Part shown: in pieces, positions 14,876 to 21,870 of the stretch
Layout of the letters: each line of letters opens with the position of its first letter
Numbering within the stretch: position 1 is the first letter of the stretch
Origin: an uncultured Oscillibacter sp.
Lineage (GTDB): Bacteria; Bacillota; Clostridia; Oscillospirales; Oscillospiraceae
Direction: 5' to 3'
Length of the DNA stretch: 21,870 nt
Assembly (NCBI GenBank): GCA_904393855.1
Contig: CAJFNE010000007.1
Coordinates: forward strand, 1-21,870
Program-made: the position numbers and the translations under genes
Notes under the pieces: generated by a model
The model's database searches: none
The model's input: the letters and a program-made list of their open reading frames with translations, nothing else
What the model was told of the DNA's origin: nothing

Positions 14876-16306
14876 GTGGAAAAAAAGAAATTCAAAATGC
14901 CATCTTCCTATGTCATCATCATGGCGATCGTCATCCTGGTGGCAATCCTCAGCTGGGTGCTGCCTGGCGGCGCCTATGACTATGTGGATCCGGAGGCCTC
15001 CACACTGGAGCCCATTGCGGGCACCTATCATGAGGTGGAGTCTCATCCCCAGGGCATCACTGAGGTGATCATGTCGCCCATCAACGGTTTCATGGACGCC
15101 GTGGACATCATCCTCTATACCCTGGTCATCGGCGGATTCCTGGCGGTGGTCATGAAGACCGGAGCCATTGACGCCGGCATCGGCGCCATCATCCGCAAGC
15201 TGAAGGGGCGGGAGCGGCTGCTGATTCCTGTCCTGATGCTGGTGTTCAGCATCGCGGGCGCCGCTTTCGGCATCGAGGAGGAAACCCTGCCGTTTTTCCC
15301 GGTACTGATCCCTGTTCTATTGGCGGCGGGCTATGACACCCTGGTGGGCCTGAGCATCATCAAGATGGGCGCAGCTCTGGGCGTCATGGGCTCCATCGCA
15401 AACCCCTTTGCCGTGGCCATTGCCAGCCGCTTTGCCGGCATCTCCATGACGGACGGCATCGCCATCCGGCTGGTGCTGCTGGCCATCTACATCCCCGCCG
15501 GCATCATCTTCACCATGCGCTACGCGGAGAAGGTGCGCAAGGACCCCACCAAGTCCCTGGTGTACGCGCAGGCGGAGGAGAACAAGAAGTTCTTCCTCAA
15601 GAGCGGCAGCGATCTGGACAACATGCCGGAGCTCACCGGCAAGCGCAAGCTGATCCTGCTGGTCTTCGGCATCTCTTTCCTGATCATGATCTGGGGCGTG
15701 CTGTCCTGGGCGGACCTGGGCATCACCATTTGGCCCACCATGGGCTGGTGGTTCCCGGAGCTGTGCGGCGTGTTCCTGACGGCCAGCGTGATCGTGGCCA
15801 TCATTGCCCGCATGAGCTCGGATGATTTCATCGACACGTTCCTGAACGGCGCCAAGGACCTGATGGGCGTGGCCGTGATCATCGGCGTGGCCCGCGGCGT
15901 CAGCATCGTCATGAACGACGCCCAGATCACCGACACGATCCTGCACTTCGGCGAGAGCCTGTTGGTCAACACCTCCAGCGTGCTGTTCACCGTTGCCACC
16001 TATCTCATCTATCTGGTGCTGTCTTTCTTCGTGCCCTCTTCCTCCGGGCTGGCCACGCTGTCCATGGGCATCATGGCGCCCTTGGCCGACTTTGCCGGCG
16101 TGGGCCGGGAGCTGGTGGTCATCGCCTATGCCGCGGCGAACTCCATGCTGGCGCTGGTGGCTCCCACCTGCGGATTGCTGATGGGCGTGCTGGAGATGAC
16201 CCGTACCTCCTACATTACCTGGATGAAGTTCGTGGGCAAGTTCCTGCTGCTGATCGCTCTGATCACGATCGTGGTTCTGTCCGGCGCGACGATCCTGCTG
16301 TACTGA
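14876..16306 (+). CDS. yfcC: YfcC-family membrane carrier (amino acid/peptide-linked)
   Basis: This is an integral membrane protein of 476 residues with about a dozen hydrophobic segments, of the YfcC/DcuC-like carrier family. Typical stretches are 'SSYVIIMAIVILVAILSWVLPGG' (read SSYVIIMAIVILV / AILSWVLPGG) at the N-terminus, 'AAFGIEEETLPFFPVLIP', 'FFVPSSSGLATLSMGIMAPLAD' (read FFVPSSSGLATL / SMGIMAPLAD) and 'TCGLLMGVLEM'. The exact substrate is not known for this group. Family members are annotated as putative basic amino acid antiporters or dicarboxylate carriers. The start is GTG 14876 with AGGAGGAG 7 nt upstream. An in-frame ATG at 14798 lies before the sigma-54 promoter and cannot be on that transcript. 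The pepD-like gene follows 54 bp later in the same operon. Confidence 0.88.
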   Translation: MEKKKFKMPSSYVIIMAIVILVAILSWVLPGGAYDYVDPEASTLEPIAGTYHEVESHPQGITEVIMSPINGFMDAVDIILYTLVIGGFLAVVMKTGAIDAGIGAIIRKLKGRERLLIPVLMLVFSIAGAAFGIEEETLPFFPVLIPVLLAAGYDTLVGLSIIKMGAALGVMGSIANPFAVAIASRFAGISMTDGIAIRLVLLAIYIPAGIIFTMRYAEKVRKDPTKSLVYAQAEENKKFFLKSGSDLDNMPELTGKRKLILLVFGISFLIMIWGVLSWADLGITIWPTMGWWFPELCGVFLTASVIVAIIARMSSDDFIDTFLNGAKDLMGVAVIIGVARGVSIVMNDAQITDTILHFGESLLVNTSSVLFTVATYLIYLVLSFFVPSSSGLATLSMGIMAPLADFAGVGRELVVIAYAAANSMLALVAPTCGLLMGVLEMTRTSYITWMKFVGKFLLLIALITIVVLSGATILLY

Positions 16307-16360
16307 TCGATTTTCATGGCTTTCTGTAGTTCCTGTAGCGGTTATAAGGAGGTAAAAATC

Positions 16361-17818
16361 ATGGAATCCAGAATTCTGGCCAATGTTGAGCCTGCGGAAG
16401 TTTTCCATTACTTTGAGGACCTGACCCGGATTCCCCGGGAGTCCGGCAACGAGGCGGCTGTGTGCGCCTATCTGGTGGAATTTGCCAAGGCCCACGGCCT
16501 GGAGTATCAGACTGACGACACCCACAACATCATCATGCGCAAGCCCGCCGGAAAGGGCTGCGAGGGCAAGCCCGGCGTGATCCTGCAGGCCCATATGGAC
16601 ATGGTCTGCGAAAAGAACGCCGGTGTAACGCACGACTTCGCCAAGGACCCCATCTCCTTTGAGATCGAGGGAGACAAGATCATCGCCAAGGAGACCACCC
16701 TGGGCGCGGATGACGGCATCGGTGTGGCGCTGGCTCTGGCGGTGCTGGCGGATGAGAGCCGGGCCTATCCCCCCTTGGAGTTCGTCTGCACTGCGGACGA
16801 GGAGCGGGGCATGACCGGCGTGGAGGCCTTTGACGGCAATCTGATCCAGGGCAGCGTTCTGATCAACCTGGACTCCGATGATGAGGGTATCTTCATCATC
16901 GGCTGCGCGGGCGGACCCGTGGTCAAGGTGTTCCTGCCCATCGCCTGGGAGGCGGCCCCTGCCGGTGCCAGCTGCCTGAAGATCAGCGTCAAGGGCTTGC
17001 TGGGCGGCCACTCCGGCGAGGACATCCACCGGAACCGGGCCAACTCCATCAAGCTGCTGACCCGTATCCTCTGCAACATCAAGGAGTCCGTGGACTTCGC
17101 CCTGGTGGACTACATGGGCGGCCTGAAGTACAACGCCATCCCCCGGGAGGCGGAGGCTGTCATCGCCGTCCCCGCCGACGCCGCGGCCCAGGTGGAGCAG
17201 ATGGTGGCCGACTATCAGACGATGGTGGCCAAGGAGTACCGCTTCTCCGACCCGGATATCGCCATTACCTGCACGCCGGCCGACGCTGCGGAGCGGGCGC
17301 TGGCTCCGGCCAGCCGGGACAGCCTGCTGAACTACCTCTACTTCACCCAGAGCGGCATCGTTCGGATGAATCCCGAGTTCCCCACCATCGTGGAGAGCTC
17401 CGTCAGCCTGGGCGTGGTCCGGCTGGAGGACAGCCAGGCCGTGATCCAGGTCATGACCCGGAGCTCCGTCAAGAGCATGTACGAGGAGATGTTCAATCAC
17501 ATCCGCCGCTTGACGGAGCTGTACGGCGCCACCTATCAGGTGATGTCCTGCTGCCCGGAGTGGGAGTACGACCCCGACTCCAATGTGAAGAAGCTCTGCG
17601 GCCAGCTGTACCAGGAGATGTACGGCCGGGAGCCCCAGTACATGATCCTCCACGCCGGCCTGGAGTGCGGCGAGCTGGGGGAGAAGGTGCCTCGGAAGCT
17701 GGATATGATCTCCATGGGACCCGACGTGCGCAACCTGCACTCTCCCGGCGAGTATGTTACCATCTCCTCCACCCAGGAGATCTGGAAGTTCCTGCGGGAG
17801 CTGCTCACCCGTCTGTGA
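16361..17818 (+). CDS. pepD: Aminoacyl-histidine dipeptidase, M20 family
   Basis: This is a cytosolic metallo-dipeptidase of 485 residues, the same length as E. coli PepD, which cleaves Xaa-His and many other dipeptides. The start is ATG 16361 with AAGGAGG upstream. Metal and catalytic residues are all present: 'QAHMD' (His78, Asp80), 'TTLGADDG' (bridging Asp117), 'TADEERG' (Glu147 general base, Glu148 ligand), 'LDSDDEG' (Asp171) and 'NLHSPGE' (His460). A lid/dimerisation domain lies in the middle ('LLGGHSGEDIHRNRAN'). It is the second gene after the sigma-54 promoter, so hydrolysis is probably induced together with the carrier. Compare the neighbouring M20 enzyme, where the second Glu is Gln. 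Confidence 0.94.
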   Translation: MESRILANVEPAEVFHYFEDLTRIPRESGNEAAVCAYLVEFAKAHGLEYQTDDTHNIIMRKPAGKGCEGKPGVILQAHMDMVCEKNAGVTHDFAKDPISFEIEGDKIIAKETTLGADDGIGVALALAVLADESRAYPPLEFVCTADEERGMTGVEAFDGNLIQGSVLINLDSDDEGIFIIGCAGGPVVKVFLPIAWEAAPAGASCLKISVKGLLGGHSGEDIHRNRANSIKLLTRILCNIKESVDFALVDYMGGLKYNAIPREAEAVIAVPADAAAQVEQMVADYQTMVAKEYRFSDPDIAITCTPADAAERALAPASRDSLLNYLYFTQSGIVRMNPEFPTIVESSVSLGVVRLEDSQAVIQVMTRSSVKSMYEEMFNHIRRLTELYGATYQVMSCCPEWEYDPDSNVKKLCGQLYQEMYGREPQYMILHAGLECGELGEKVPRKLDMISMGPDVRNLHSPGEYVTISSTQEIWKFLRELLTRL

Positions 17819-17855
17819 GCGATCCTCCGCGGAAGCCCAGGACCCCTGGGAATGC

Positions 17856-17898
17856 AAAAAGAGTCCGGAAGCCCAAACGGCTTCCGGACTCTTTTTTT
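17856..17898 (+). terminator. Terminator of the carrier-pepD operon
   Basis: GAGTCCGGAAGCC (17861-17873) pairs exactly with its partner at 17879-17891 around a 5-nt loop, followed by seven T. Five A before the stem may let it act in reverse as well. Confidence 0.93.
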
Positions 17899-17906
17899 AC
17901 CTGCGG

Positions 17907-17940
17907 AAAAAAGGGCGGACGGTGCACGCACCGTCCGCCC
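17907..17940 (-). terminator. Terminator of panB
   Basis: GGGCGGACGGTGC (17913-17925) and its exact complement (17928-17940) form a 12-13 bp stem. On the minus strand it is followed by six T (plus A-run 17907-17912). It lies 23 bp after the panB stop. Confidence 0.9.
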
Positions 17941-17962
17941 CTGCGGGAATTCTGAAAAGAGA

Positions 17963-18817
17963 TTACTTGTTGTCGCCGGGGCCGTACAGGGCGGGGATCT
18001 CCACTTCCTTGTTGAAGCAGTACTCGGGAGTGGGGAACGCGCCGCTGAGGGTCTCCTCGTGGAAGCGGTTGAGGCCCTTGACCATCTCCTCGCGGATGTT
18101 GGCGAAGTGCTTGACGAACTTGGGCTTGAAGTCGCCGTACATGGCCAGCAGATCCTGGGTCACCAGCACCTGGCAGTCCACATAGGGGCCGGCGCCGATG
18201 CCGAGGATGGGCACCCGGACCTCCTCGTGCATGGCCTTGGCCACCACGCTGGGCACACACTCCACCACGATGGCGAACGCGCCGGCGTCCTGCAGGGCCT
18301 TGGCATCCTCGATCAGCTTGCGGGCAGACTCGGGAGTGCCGCCCTGGACCTTGAAGCCGCCGAAAGAGGTAGCGGTCTGGGGGGTCATGCCGATGTGTCC
18401 CATGACGTTGATGCCGGCGTCCACCATGGCCCGGATGGTGGGAGCCATGTTCGCGCCGCCCTCCAGCTTCACGCAGTCGCACAGGGTCTCCTTGGTGATG
18501 CGGTTAGCGGTCTCGATGGCCTGCTCCTTGCTGACGTTGTAGGAGCCGAACGGCATATCGCCGATGATGAAAGTGTTGGGAGCGCCTTTGACCACGGGCT
18601 TGATGTGGTGGATCATGTCGTCCACGGTGACGGGCACGGTGGTGTTGTAGCCCAGCATGATCATGCCCAGGGAGTCGCCCACCAGGATGATCTCGCAGTC
18701 GCTCTCGTCAACAATCGTGGCGGTGGTGTAGTCATAGGCCGTCACGAAAGAGAACTTGCGGCCCTCGTCCTTGTACTTCTGGAAATCCAGGATTGTCATC
18801 TTTTTCTTGTTGCCCAT
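17963..18817 (-). CDS. panB: 3-methyl-2-oxobutanoate hydroxymethyltransferase
   Basis: It transfers a hydroxymethyl group from 5,10-methylene-THF to 2-oxoisovalerate, giving ketopantoate, the first step of pantothenate/CoA synthesis. The product is 284 residues, normal length. Key residues are in place: Mg ligands Asp48 ('VGDSLGM') and Asp87 ('IGDMPFGSY'), Lys117 ('VKLEGG'), the 'GHIGMTPQ' loop at 140-147, and Glu186 in 'VVECVP'. AGAGGTG precedes the ATG. It has its own promoter with an operator just downstream of the -10. panC and panD are not adjacent, which is unusual for a pantothenate operon. Instead it sits beside a GntR regulator and fhs, suggesting control by one-carbon status. Confidence 0.95.
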   Translation of the reverse strand: MGNKKKMTILDFQKYKDEGRKFSFVTAYDYTTATIVDESDCEIILVGDSLGMIMLGYNTTVPVTVDDMIHHIKPVVKGAPNTFIIGDMPFGSYNVSKEQAIETANRITKETLCDCVKLEGGANMAPTIRAMVDAGINVMGHIGMTPQTATSFGGFKVQGGTPESARKLIEDAKALQDAGAFAIVVECVPSVVAKAMHEEVRVPILGIGAGPYVDCQVLVTQDLLAMYGDFKPKFVKHFANIREEMVKGLNRFHEETLSGAFPTPEYCFNKEVEIPALYGPGDNK

Positions 18818-18869
18818 TGTAAAGCACCTCTTTCATCAAATTTTGAGTTTCCTGTTACAACTTGGCTGC

Positions 18870-18882
18870 GTGGTATGACCAC
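18870..18882. promoter_or_regulatory. GGT-N3-ACC operator at the panB promoter
   Basis: GTGGT-ATG-ACCAC is a perfect 13-bp palindrome of the TGGT-N3-ACCA kind used by FadR-type GntR regulators. It starts about 12 bp downstream of the panB -10 box, where a bound repressor would block transcription. Confidence 0.65.
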
Positions 18883-18894
18883 TTGATGTTAACT

Positions 18895-18923
18895 ATCATA
18901 CTCAATCCCCGCGGAAAAGTCAA
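18895..18923 (-). promoter_or_regulatory. Sigma-A promoter of panB
   Basis: On the minus strand TTGACT (18923-18918) and TATGAT (18900-18895) are 17 bp apart. Confidence 0.75.
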
Positions 18924-18956
18924 GGCGTTTTTGGGAAAAACATCAAAATTTTTTCG

Positions 18957-18975
18957 CGATTTCACAGAGAAATCG
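18957..18975 (-). terminator. Weak hairpin after the GntR gene
   Basis: CGATTTC and GAAATCG form a 7-bp stem with a 5-nt loop, 15 bp after the GntR stop. It is AT-rich with only a broken T-run on the minus strand, so read-through into panB is possible. Confidence 0.3.
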
Positions 18976-18989
18976 GCGAAACCGTTTAT

Positions 18990-19730
18990 TTACTGCCGCT
19001 GGACGTCCTCCAGGGCCTGGAGCATGTGGTAGCGCATGGCCAGGTTGGCGCCTTTTCCGTCCCGCATCTTCAGAAACCGGGCAATGCTCAGATGGCTCTT
19101 TCTGGCGTTTTGCTCCATCTGCCGGGAGAGGCGCGGGTACTCCCCGATGGCCGCGCCGAAGTAGACCCAGTCGTGGAGAGCGGGCAGTACCCGTCCCATG
19201 ACAGCGCTGTGGGTGGCTGCCGCCAGGGCGGAGTGGAATTCCTGGTCCAGCTCCATGAAAGAGTAGGAGAAAGTGTTCTCCTGGTTCTGCTGAGTACCGG
19301 CCTTGATCAGGTCGCTCTGCTGCCGGGCCAGCTCCTCCAAGGCATCCAGCTCTTCGTCTGTGGCGTTTTTTGCAACCAGCTCCATGGCCTCGGACTCCAC
19401 GATCAGACGGACCTGGTACCAGTCCTCCAGGAGTTTTTTCTTGTCCTCGGCAAAGGCGAAACCAAAGGGATCGTCCACTCTTCCGGGAGTTTCGGAGACA
19501 AAGGTGCCCACGCCCCGGCGGATCACCAGGACGCCGCTGGCGACCAGGGTCTTGATGGCCTCCCGCAGGGAGGTGCGGCTGACGCCCATTTCCAGGGCAA
19601 GACTCCGCTCGTCCGGCAGCCGGTCACCCGGGCTGAAGCGGTGCTGCTTGAAAATCATGTCGCGCAGCTGCGCGGCGATCTGCTCGGAAAGCGGCTTGGC
19701 GGAGCCGCCGGTTCCGTTGGAAAGATTCAC
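18990..19730 (-). CDS. GntR-family regulator, FadR subfamily (FCD domain)
   Basis: This is a 246-residue repressor-type regulator. The N-terminal winged helix is 'LSEQIAAQLRDMIF', 'RLPDERSLALEMGVSRTSLR', 'ASGVLVIRRGVGTFVSE'. The C-terminal FCD ligand domain keeps the usual Asp/His pattern ('ELDQEFHSAL', 'RKSHLSI', 'MRYHML'), suggesting a metal that helps bind a carboxylate-type effector. The start is GTG at 19730-19728 with AGGAG 8 nt upstream. The frame is open another 92 codons upstream, but that part lies across its promoter and is not coding. It is flanked by panB (same strand) and fhs (divergent), both with a matching GGT-N3-ACC operator. The effector is unknown. Confidence 0.9.
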   Translation of the reverse strand: MNLSNGTGGSAKPLSEQIAAQLRDMIFKQHRFSPGDRLPDERSLALEMGVSRTSLREAIKTLVASGVLVIRRGVGTFVSETPGRVDDPFGFAFAEDKKKLLEDWYQVRLIVESEAMELVAKNATDEELDALEELARQQSDLIKAGTQQNQENTFSYSFMELDQEFHSALAAATHSAVMGRVLPALHDWVYFGAAIGEYPRLSRQMEQNARKSHLSIARFLKMRDGKGANLAMRYHMLQALEDVQRQ

Positions 19731-19766
19731 ATCAATCACTCCTAGACAGGGCTTTTTTTCCCTATG

Positions 19767-19795
19767 ATTATAACGGATAGCCGGGATTTCGTCAA
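19767..19795 (-). promoter_or_regulatory. Sigma-A promoter of the GntR gene
   Basis: On the minus strand TTGACG (19795-19790) and TATAAT (19772-19767) are 17 bp apart, 37 bp before the GTG start. No GGT-N3-ACC site overlaps it. Confidence 0.75.
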
Positions 19796-19855
19796 TCTTT
19801 CGCGGGAAAATGAAGCTTCTGTGGGGGAGCGGGGACTTTCTTAGAAAACCCGCTT

Positions 19856-19884
19856 GACATCTGAGGAGCGATTTTATATAATGG
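19856..19884 (+). promoter_or_regulatory. Sigma-A promoter of fhs
   Basis: TTGACA and TATAAT, both perfect consensus hexamers, are separated by 17 bp. This is a very strong promoter expected for an abundant enzyme. Confidence 0.8.
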
Positions 19885-19891
19885 ACAAAAC

Positions 19892-19902
19892 AGGTCAGAC
19901 CA
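19892..19902. promoter_or_regulatory. GGT-N3-ACC operator at the fhs promoter
   Basis: A-GGT-CAG-ACC-A lies about 8 bp after the -10 box of fhs. It shares the GGT-N3-ACC-A core with the panB site and has the same position relative to the promoter. A third, weaker match (GGT-AGG-ACC) is at 19945-19953 in the leader. Confidence 0.6.
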
Positions 19903-20032
19903 CATAAATGTGGGCGCGTTGTATGACATCCCTGCGGAACCACGGGTAGGACCTCTCCGGCGGACAGACCGGAGGGGAGCGAACAGAACAGTGCAATCGG
20001 AGACAAATAATTTGTAAAAGGAGAACGAGAGC
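19900..20032 (+). promoter_or_regulatory. Structured 5' leader of fhs
   Basis: The ~140-nt leader contains two hairpins. One is CCACAT/ATGTGG (19900-19913). The other is a 9-bp stem, CCTCTCCGG (19952-19960) with CCGGAGGGG (19969-19977), with one wobble. A ribosome binding site (AAAGGAG) lies just before the ATG. I could not match it to a known riboswitch. The conserved ZTP and THF riboswitch motifs that I know are not evident. Confidence 0.35.
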
Positions 20033-21709
20033 ATGAGTTTCAAGACTGACATCGAGATCGCCCAGGAATCCACCCCGCTGAAGATCACCGAGGTAGCGAA
20101 GAGCTGCGGTATCGACGAGAAGTACGTCGAGCAGTACGGCAACTACAAGGCGAAGATCGACTATCGGATGCTGAAGGATCTGGCGGACAAGCCCGACGGC
20201 AAGCTGATCCTGGTGACCGCCATTACCCCCACCCCCGCGGGCGAGGGCAAGACCACCACCTCCGTGGGCCTGGCGGACGGCCTGCGCAAGATCGGCAAGA
20301 ACGCGGTTGTGGCCCTGCGGGAGCCCTCCCTGGGCCCCGTGTTCGGCGTGAAGGGCGGCGCCGCCGGCGGCGGCTATGCCCAGGTGGTGCCCATGGAGGA
20401 CATCAACCTGCACTTCACCGGCGACTTCCATGCCATCGGCGCCGCCAACAACCTGCTGGCCGCCATGCTGGACAACCACATTCAGCAGGGCAACGCGCTG
20501 GGGATCGACGTCAAGCAGATCACCTGGAAGCGCGCCGTGGATATGAATGACCGGCAGCTGCGCCACATTGTGGACGGTCTGGGCGGCAAGGCCCAGGGCG
20601 TGCCCCGGGAGGATGGCTTCGAGATCACCGTGGCCAGCGAGATCATGGCTGTGCTGTGTCTGGCCAGCGACATCACGGACCTGAAGGCCCGCCTGGCCCG
20701 GATGATCGTGGCCTATACATACGACGGCAAGCCCGTCACCGCCCATGACCTGAAGGCCGAGGGCGCCATGGCCGCCCTGCTGAAGGATGCCCTGAAGCCC
20801 AACCTGGTGCAGACCCTGGAGCACACCCCCGCCTTCATCCACGGCGGCCCCTTTGCCAACATCGCCCACGGCTGCAACTCCGTCACCGCCACCCGCATGG
20901 CCCTGAAGATCGGCGACTACGCCGTGACCGAGGCCGGCTTCGCCGCGGACCTGGGCGCTGAGAAGTTCATCGACATCAAGTGCCGCATGGCGGGCCTCAA
21001 GCCCTCCGCGGTGGTGATCGTGGCCACCGTCCGCGCTCTGAAGTATCACGGCGGCGTGGCCAAGGCGGACCTGAACAACGAGAACCTGGAGGCTCTGGAG
21101 AAGGGCCTGCCCAACCTGCTGCAGCACGTGAACAACGTGAAGAACGTCTACGGCCTGCCCTGCGTGGTGGCCATCAACGCCTTCCCCACCGACACGAAGG
21201 CCGAGCTGGACCTGGTGGAGAAGAAGTGCAATGAGCTGGGCGTGAACGTGGCCCTCAGCGAGGTTTGGGCCAAGGGCGGCGAGGGCGGCAAGGCCCTGGC
21301 CGAGGAGGTCGTCCGCCTGTGCGAGCAGCCCAACAACTTCAGCTTCACCTATGATCTGGACTGCTCCATCGAGGAGAAGCTGGACACCATCTGCAAGCGG
21401 GTGTATCACGCCGACGGCGTGGCGCTGACGGCTAATGCCAAGAAGCAGGCCCAGCAGCTCACCGACCTGGGCTTCGGGAACCTCCCCATCTGCATGGCCA
21501 AGACCCAGTACAGCTTCTCCGACGATGCCAGCCTGCTGGGCGCGCCCAAGGGCTTCACTGTCACGGTACGGAACCTGAAGGTCTCTGCCGGCGCCGGCTT
21601 CATCGTGGCCCTCACCGGCGACATCATGACCATGCCGGGCCTTCCCAAGGTTCCCTCCGCCGAGAAGATCGACGTGGACGAGGACGGAAAGATCAGCGGT
21701 CTGTTCTAA
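20033..21709 (+). CDS. fhs: Formate-tetrahydrofolate ligase
   Basis: It makes 10-formyl-THF from formate, THF and ATP in the cytosol, feeding purine synthesis and one-carbon flow. In acetogens it belongs to the methyl branch of the Wood-Ljungdahl pathway. The product is 558 residues, full length. The P-loop 'TPAGEGKTTTS' lies near 67-77, followed by 'REPSLGPVFGVKGGAAGGGY', 'NLHFTGDFHAI' and the conserved 'FADLGAEKF'-like segment (AADLGAEKFIDIKCR). The start ATG has AAAGGAG 7-8 nt upstream. It has strongly GC-ending codon use and a consensus promoter, both fitting high expression. It is divergent from the GntR regulator, whose likely operator lies just downstream of the fhs -10. Confidence 0.97.
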   Translation: MSFKTDIEIAQESTPLKITEVAKSCGIDEKYVEQYGNYKAKIDYRMLKDLADKPDGKLILVTAITPTPAGEGKTTTSVGLADGLRKIGKNAVVALREPSLGPVFGVKGGAAGGGYAQVVPMEDINLHFTGDFHAIGAANNLLAAMLDNHIQQGNALGIDVKQITWKRAVDMNDRQLRHIVDGLGGKAQGVPREDGFEITVASEIMAVLCLASDITDLKARLARMIVAYTYDGKPVTAHDLKAEGAMAALLKDALKPNLVQTLEHTPAFIHGGPFANIAHGCNSVTATRMALKIGDYAVTEAGFAADLGAEKFIDIKCRMAGLKPSAVVIVATVRALKYHGGVAKADLNNENLEALEKGLPNLLQHVNNVKNVYGLPCVVAINAFPTDTKAELDLVEKKCNELGVNVALSEVWAKGGEGGKALAEEVVRLCEQPNNFSFTYDLDCSIEEKLDTICKRVYHADGVALTANAKKQAQQLTDLGFGNLPICMAKTQYSFSDDASLLGAPKGFTVTVRNLKVSAGAGFIVALTGDIMTMPGLPKVPSAEKIDVDEDGKISGLF

Positions 21710-21739
21710 TTTCCGCTCCCCCATGGAGCCGCGTGGGCA

Positions 21740-21756
21740 GGTGCACAGCGTGCACC
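21740..21756. repeat. 7-bp hairpin after fhs
   Basis: GGTGCAC and GTGCACC flank AGC. It is followed by another small hairpin (GTTTTGC/GCAAAAC, around 21780-21799). Neither has a U-run. Nothing coding is visible from 21710 to the end. Confidence 0.35.
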
Positions 21757-21844
21757 CGCCGCGCAGGCGGCGTCCAAGCGTTTTGCTGCAGGCAAAACCT
21801 TGGGGAGGCTGGCTCTGCCTGGCCGAGCGGCGTGAAATGGGGGC

Positions 21845-21869
21845 CCCCGCCGCGCAATGCGCGGCGGGG
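21845..21869 (+). terminator. Probable fhs terminator, cut by window end
   Basis: CCCCGCCGCGC (21845-21855) pairs exactly with GCGCGGCGGGG (21859-21869) around AAT. Any T-run would lie beyond the window. Confidence 0.5.
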
Positions 21870-21870
21870 A

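Noticed and set aside
15317..17857. Long minus-strand open frame opposite the carrier and pepD genes
   Set aside because: Its composition is His-, Gln- and Gly-rich, as expected from the antisense of GC-rich genes. No start signal or domain was found.
19895..21724. Long minus-strand open frame opposite fhs
   Set aside because: Antisense shadow of fhs. It also spans the fhs promoter and leader.
1..21870. CRISPR repeat array
   Set aside because: No regularly spaced repeats of 25-40 bp were seen. Only the Cas3 fragment hints at a former locus.

Overview
The window looks like a chromosomal stretch of a moderately GC-rich Clostridia, most likely an Oscillospiraceae-type gut anaerobe. This rests on strong AGGAGG-type ribosome binding sites, consensus sigma-A promoters, and a gene set of fhs, an M20 peptidase, a YfcC-type carrier and a sigma-54 activator. 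The assignment is inference from style and gene content only.

Region by region. (1) 1-345: the edge of what looks like an integrative element. There is a partial excisionase-like gene running off the left end, three TGCTAATA direct repeats, and a degenerate tRNA 3' end ending in GCCA that may be an attachment site. (2) 346-3553: a gene graveyard. It holds strong hairpins, a 3'-truncated B3/4-domain gene joined out of frame to the tail of an unrecognised enzyme that has an internal TGA, a frameshifted GIY-YIG/DUF4357 gene with a good promoter, and a minus-strand fossil of a Cas3 helicase. (3) 3554-8942: an intact type I restriction-modification operon, hsdR-hsdM-hsdS, closed by a terminator. 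HsdS has two halves joined by near-identical repeats. (4) 8971-11640: a HAD hydrolase-yaaA operon with its own promoter, then a MarR regulator on the minus strand with a palindrome over its -10 box. (5) 11680-17898: a peptide/amino-acid module. A sigma-54 activator (minus strand) lies divergent from a PepV-like M20 peptidase. Next come a YfcC-family carrier and a PepD-type dipeptidase, preceded by three palindromic upstream sites and a near-consensus sigma-54 promoter. (6) 17907-21870: a one-carbon/folate group. panB and a GntR/FadR-type regulator are on the minus strand and fhs is divergent on the plus strand. panB and fhs each have a GGT-N3-ACC operator just downstream of the -10 box.

How the genes fit together. 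The sigma-54 activator very probably switches on the carrier-pepD operon through the three upstream sites, giving regulated import or exchange and intracellular hydrolysis of small peptides. The GntR regulator very probably controls both panB, which consumes 5,10-methylene-THF, and fhs, which makes 10-formyl-THF from formate. It would then act as a local switch for one-carbon flux. The left third records repeated insertion and deletion, including loss of a CRISPR-Cas locus beside a surviving restriction system.
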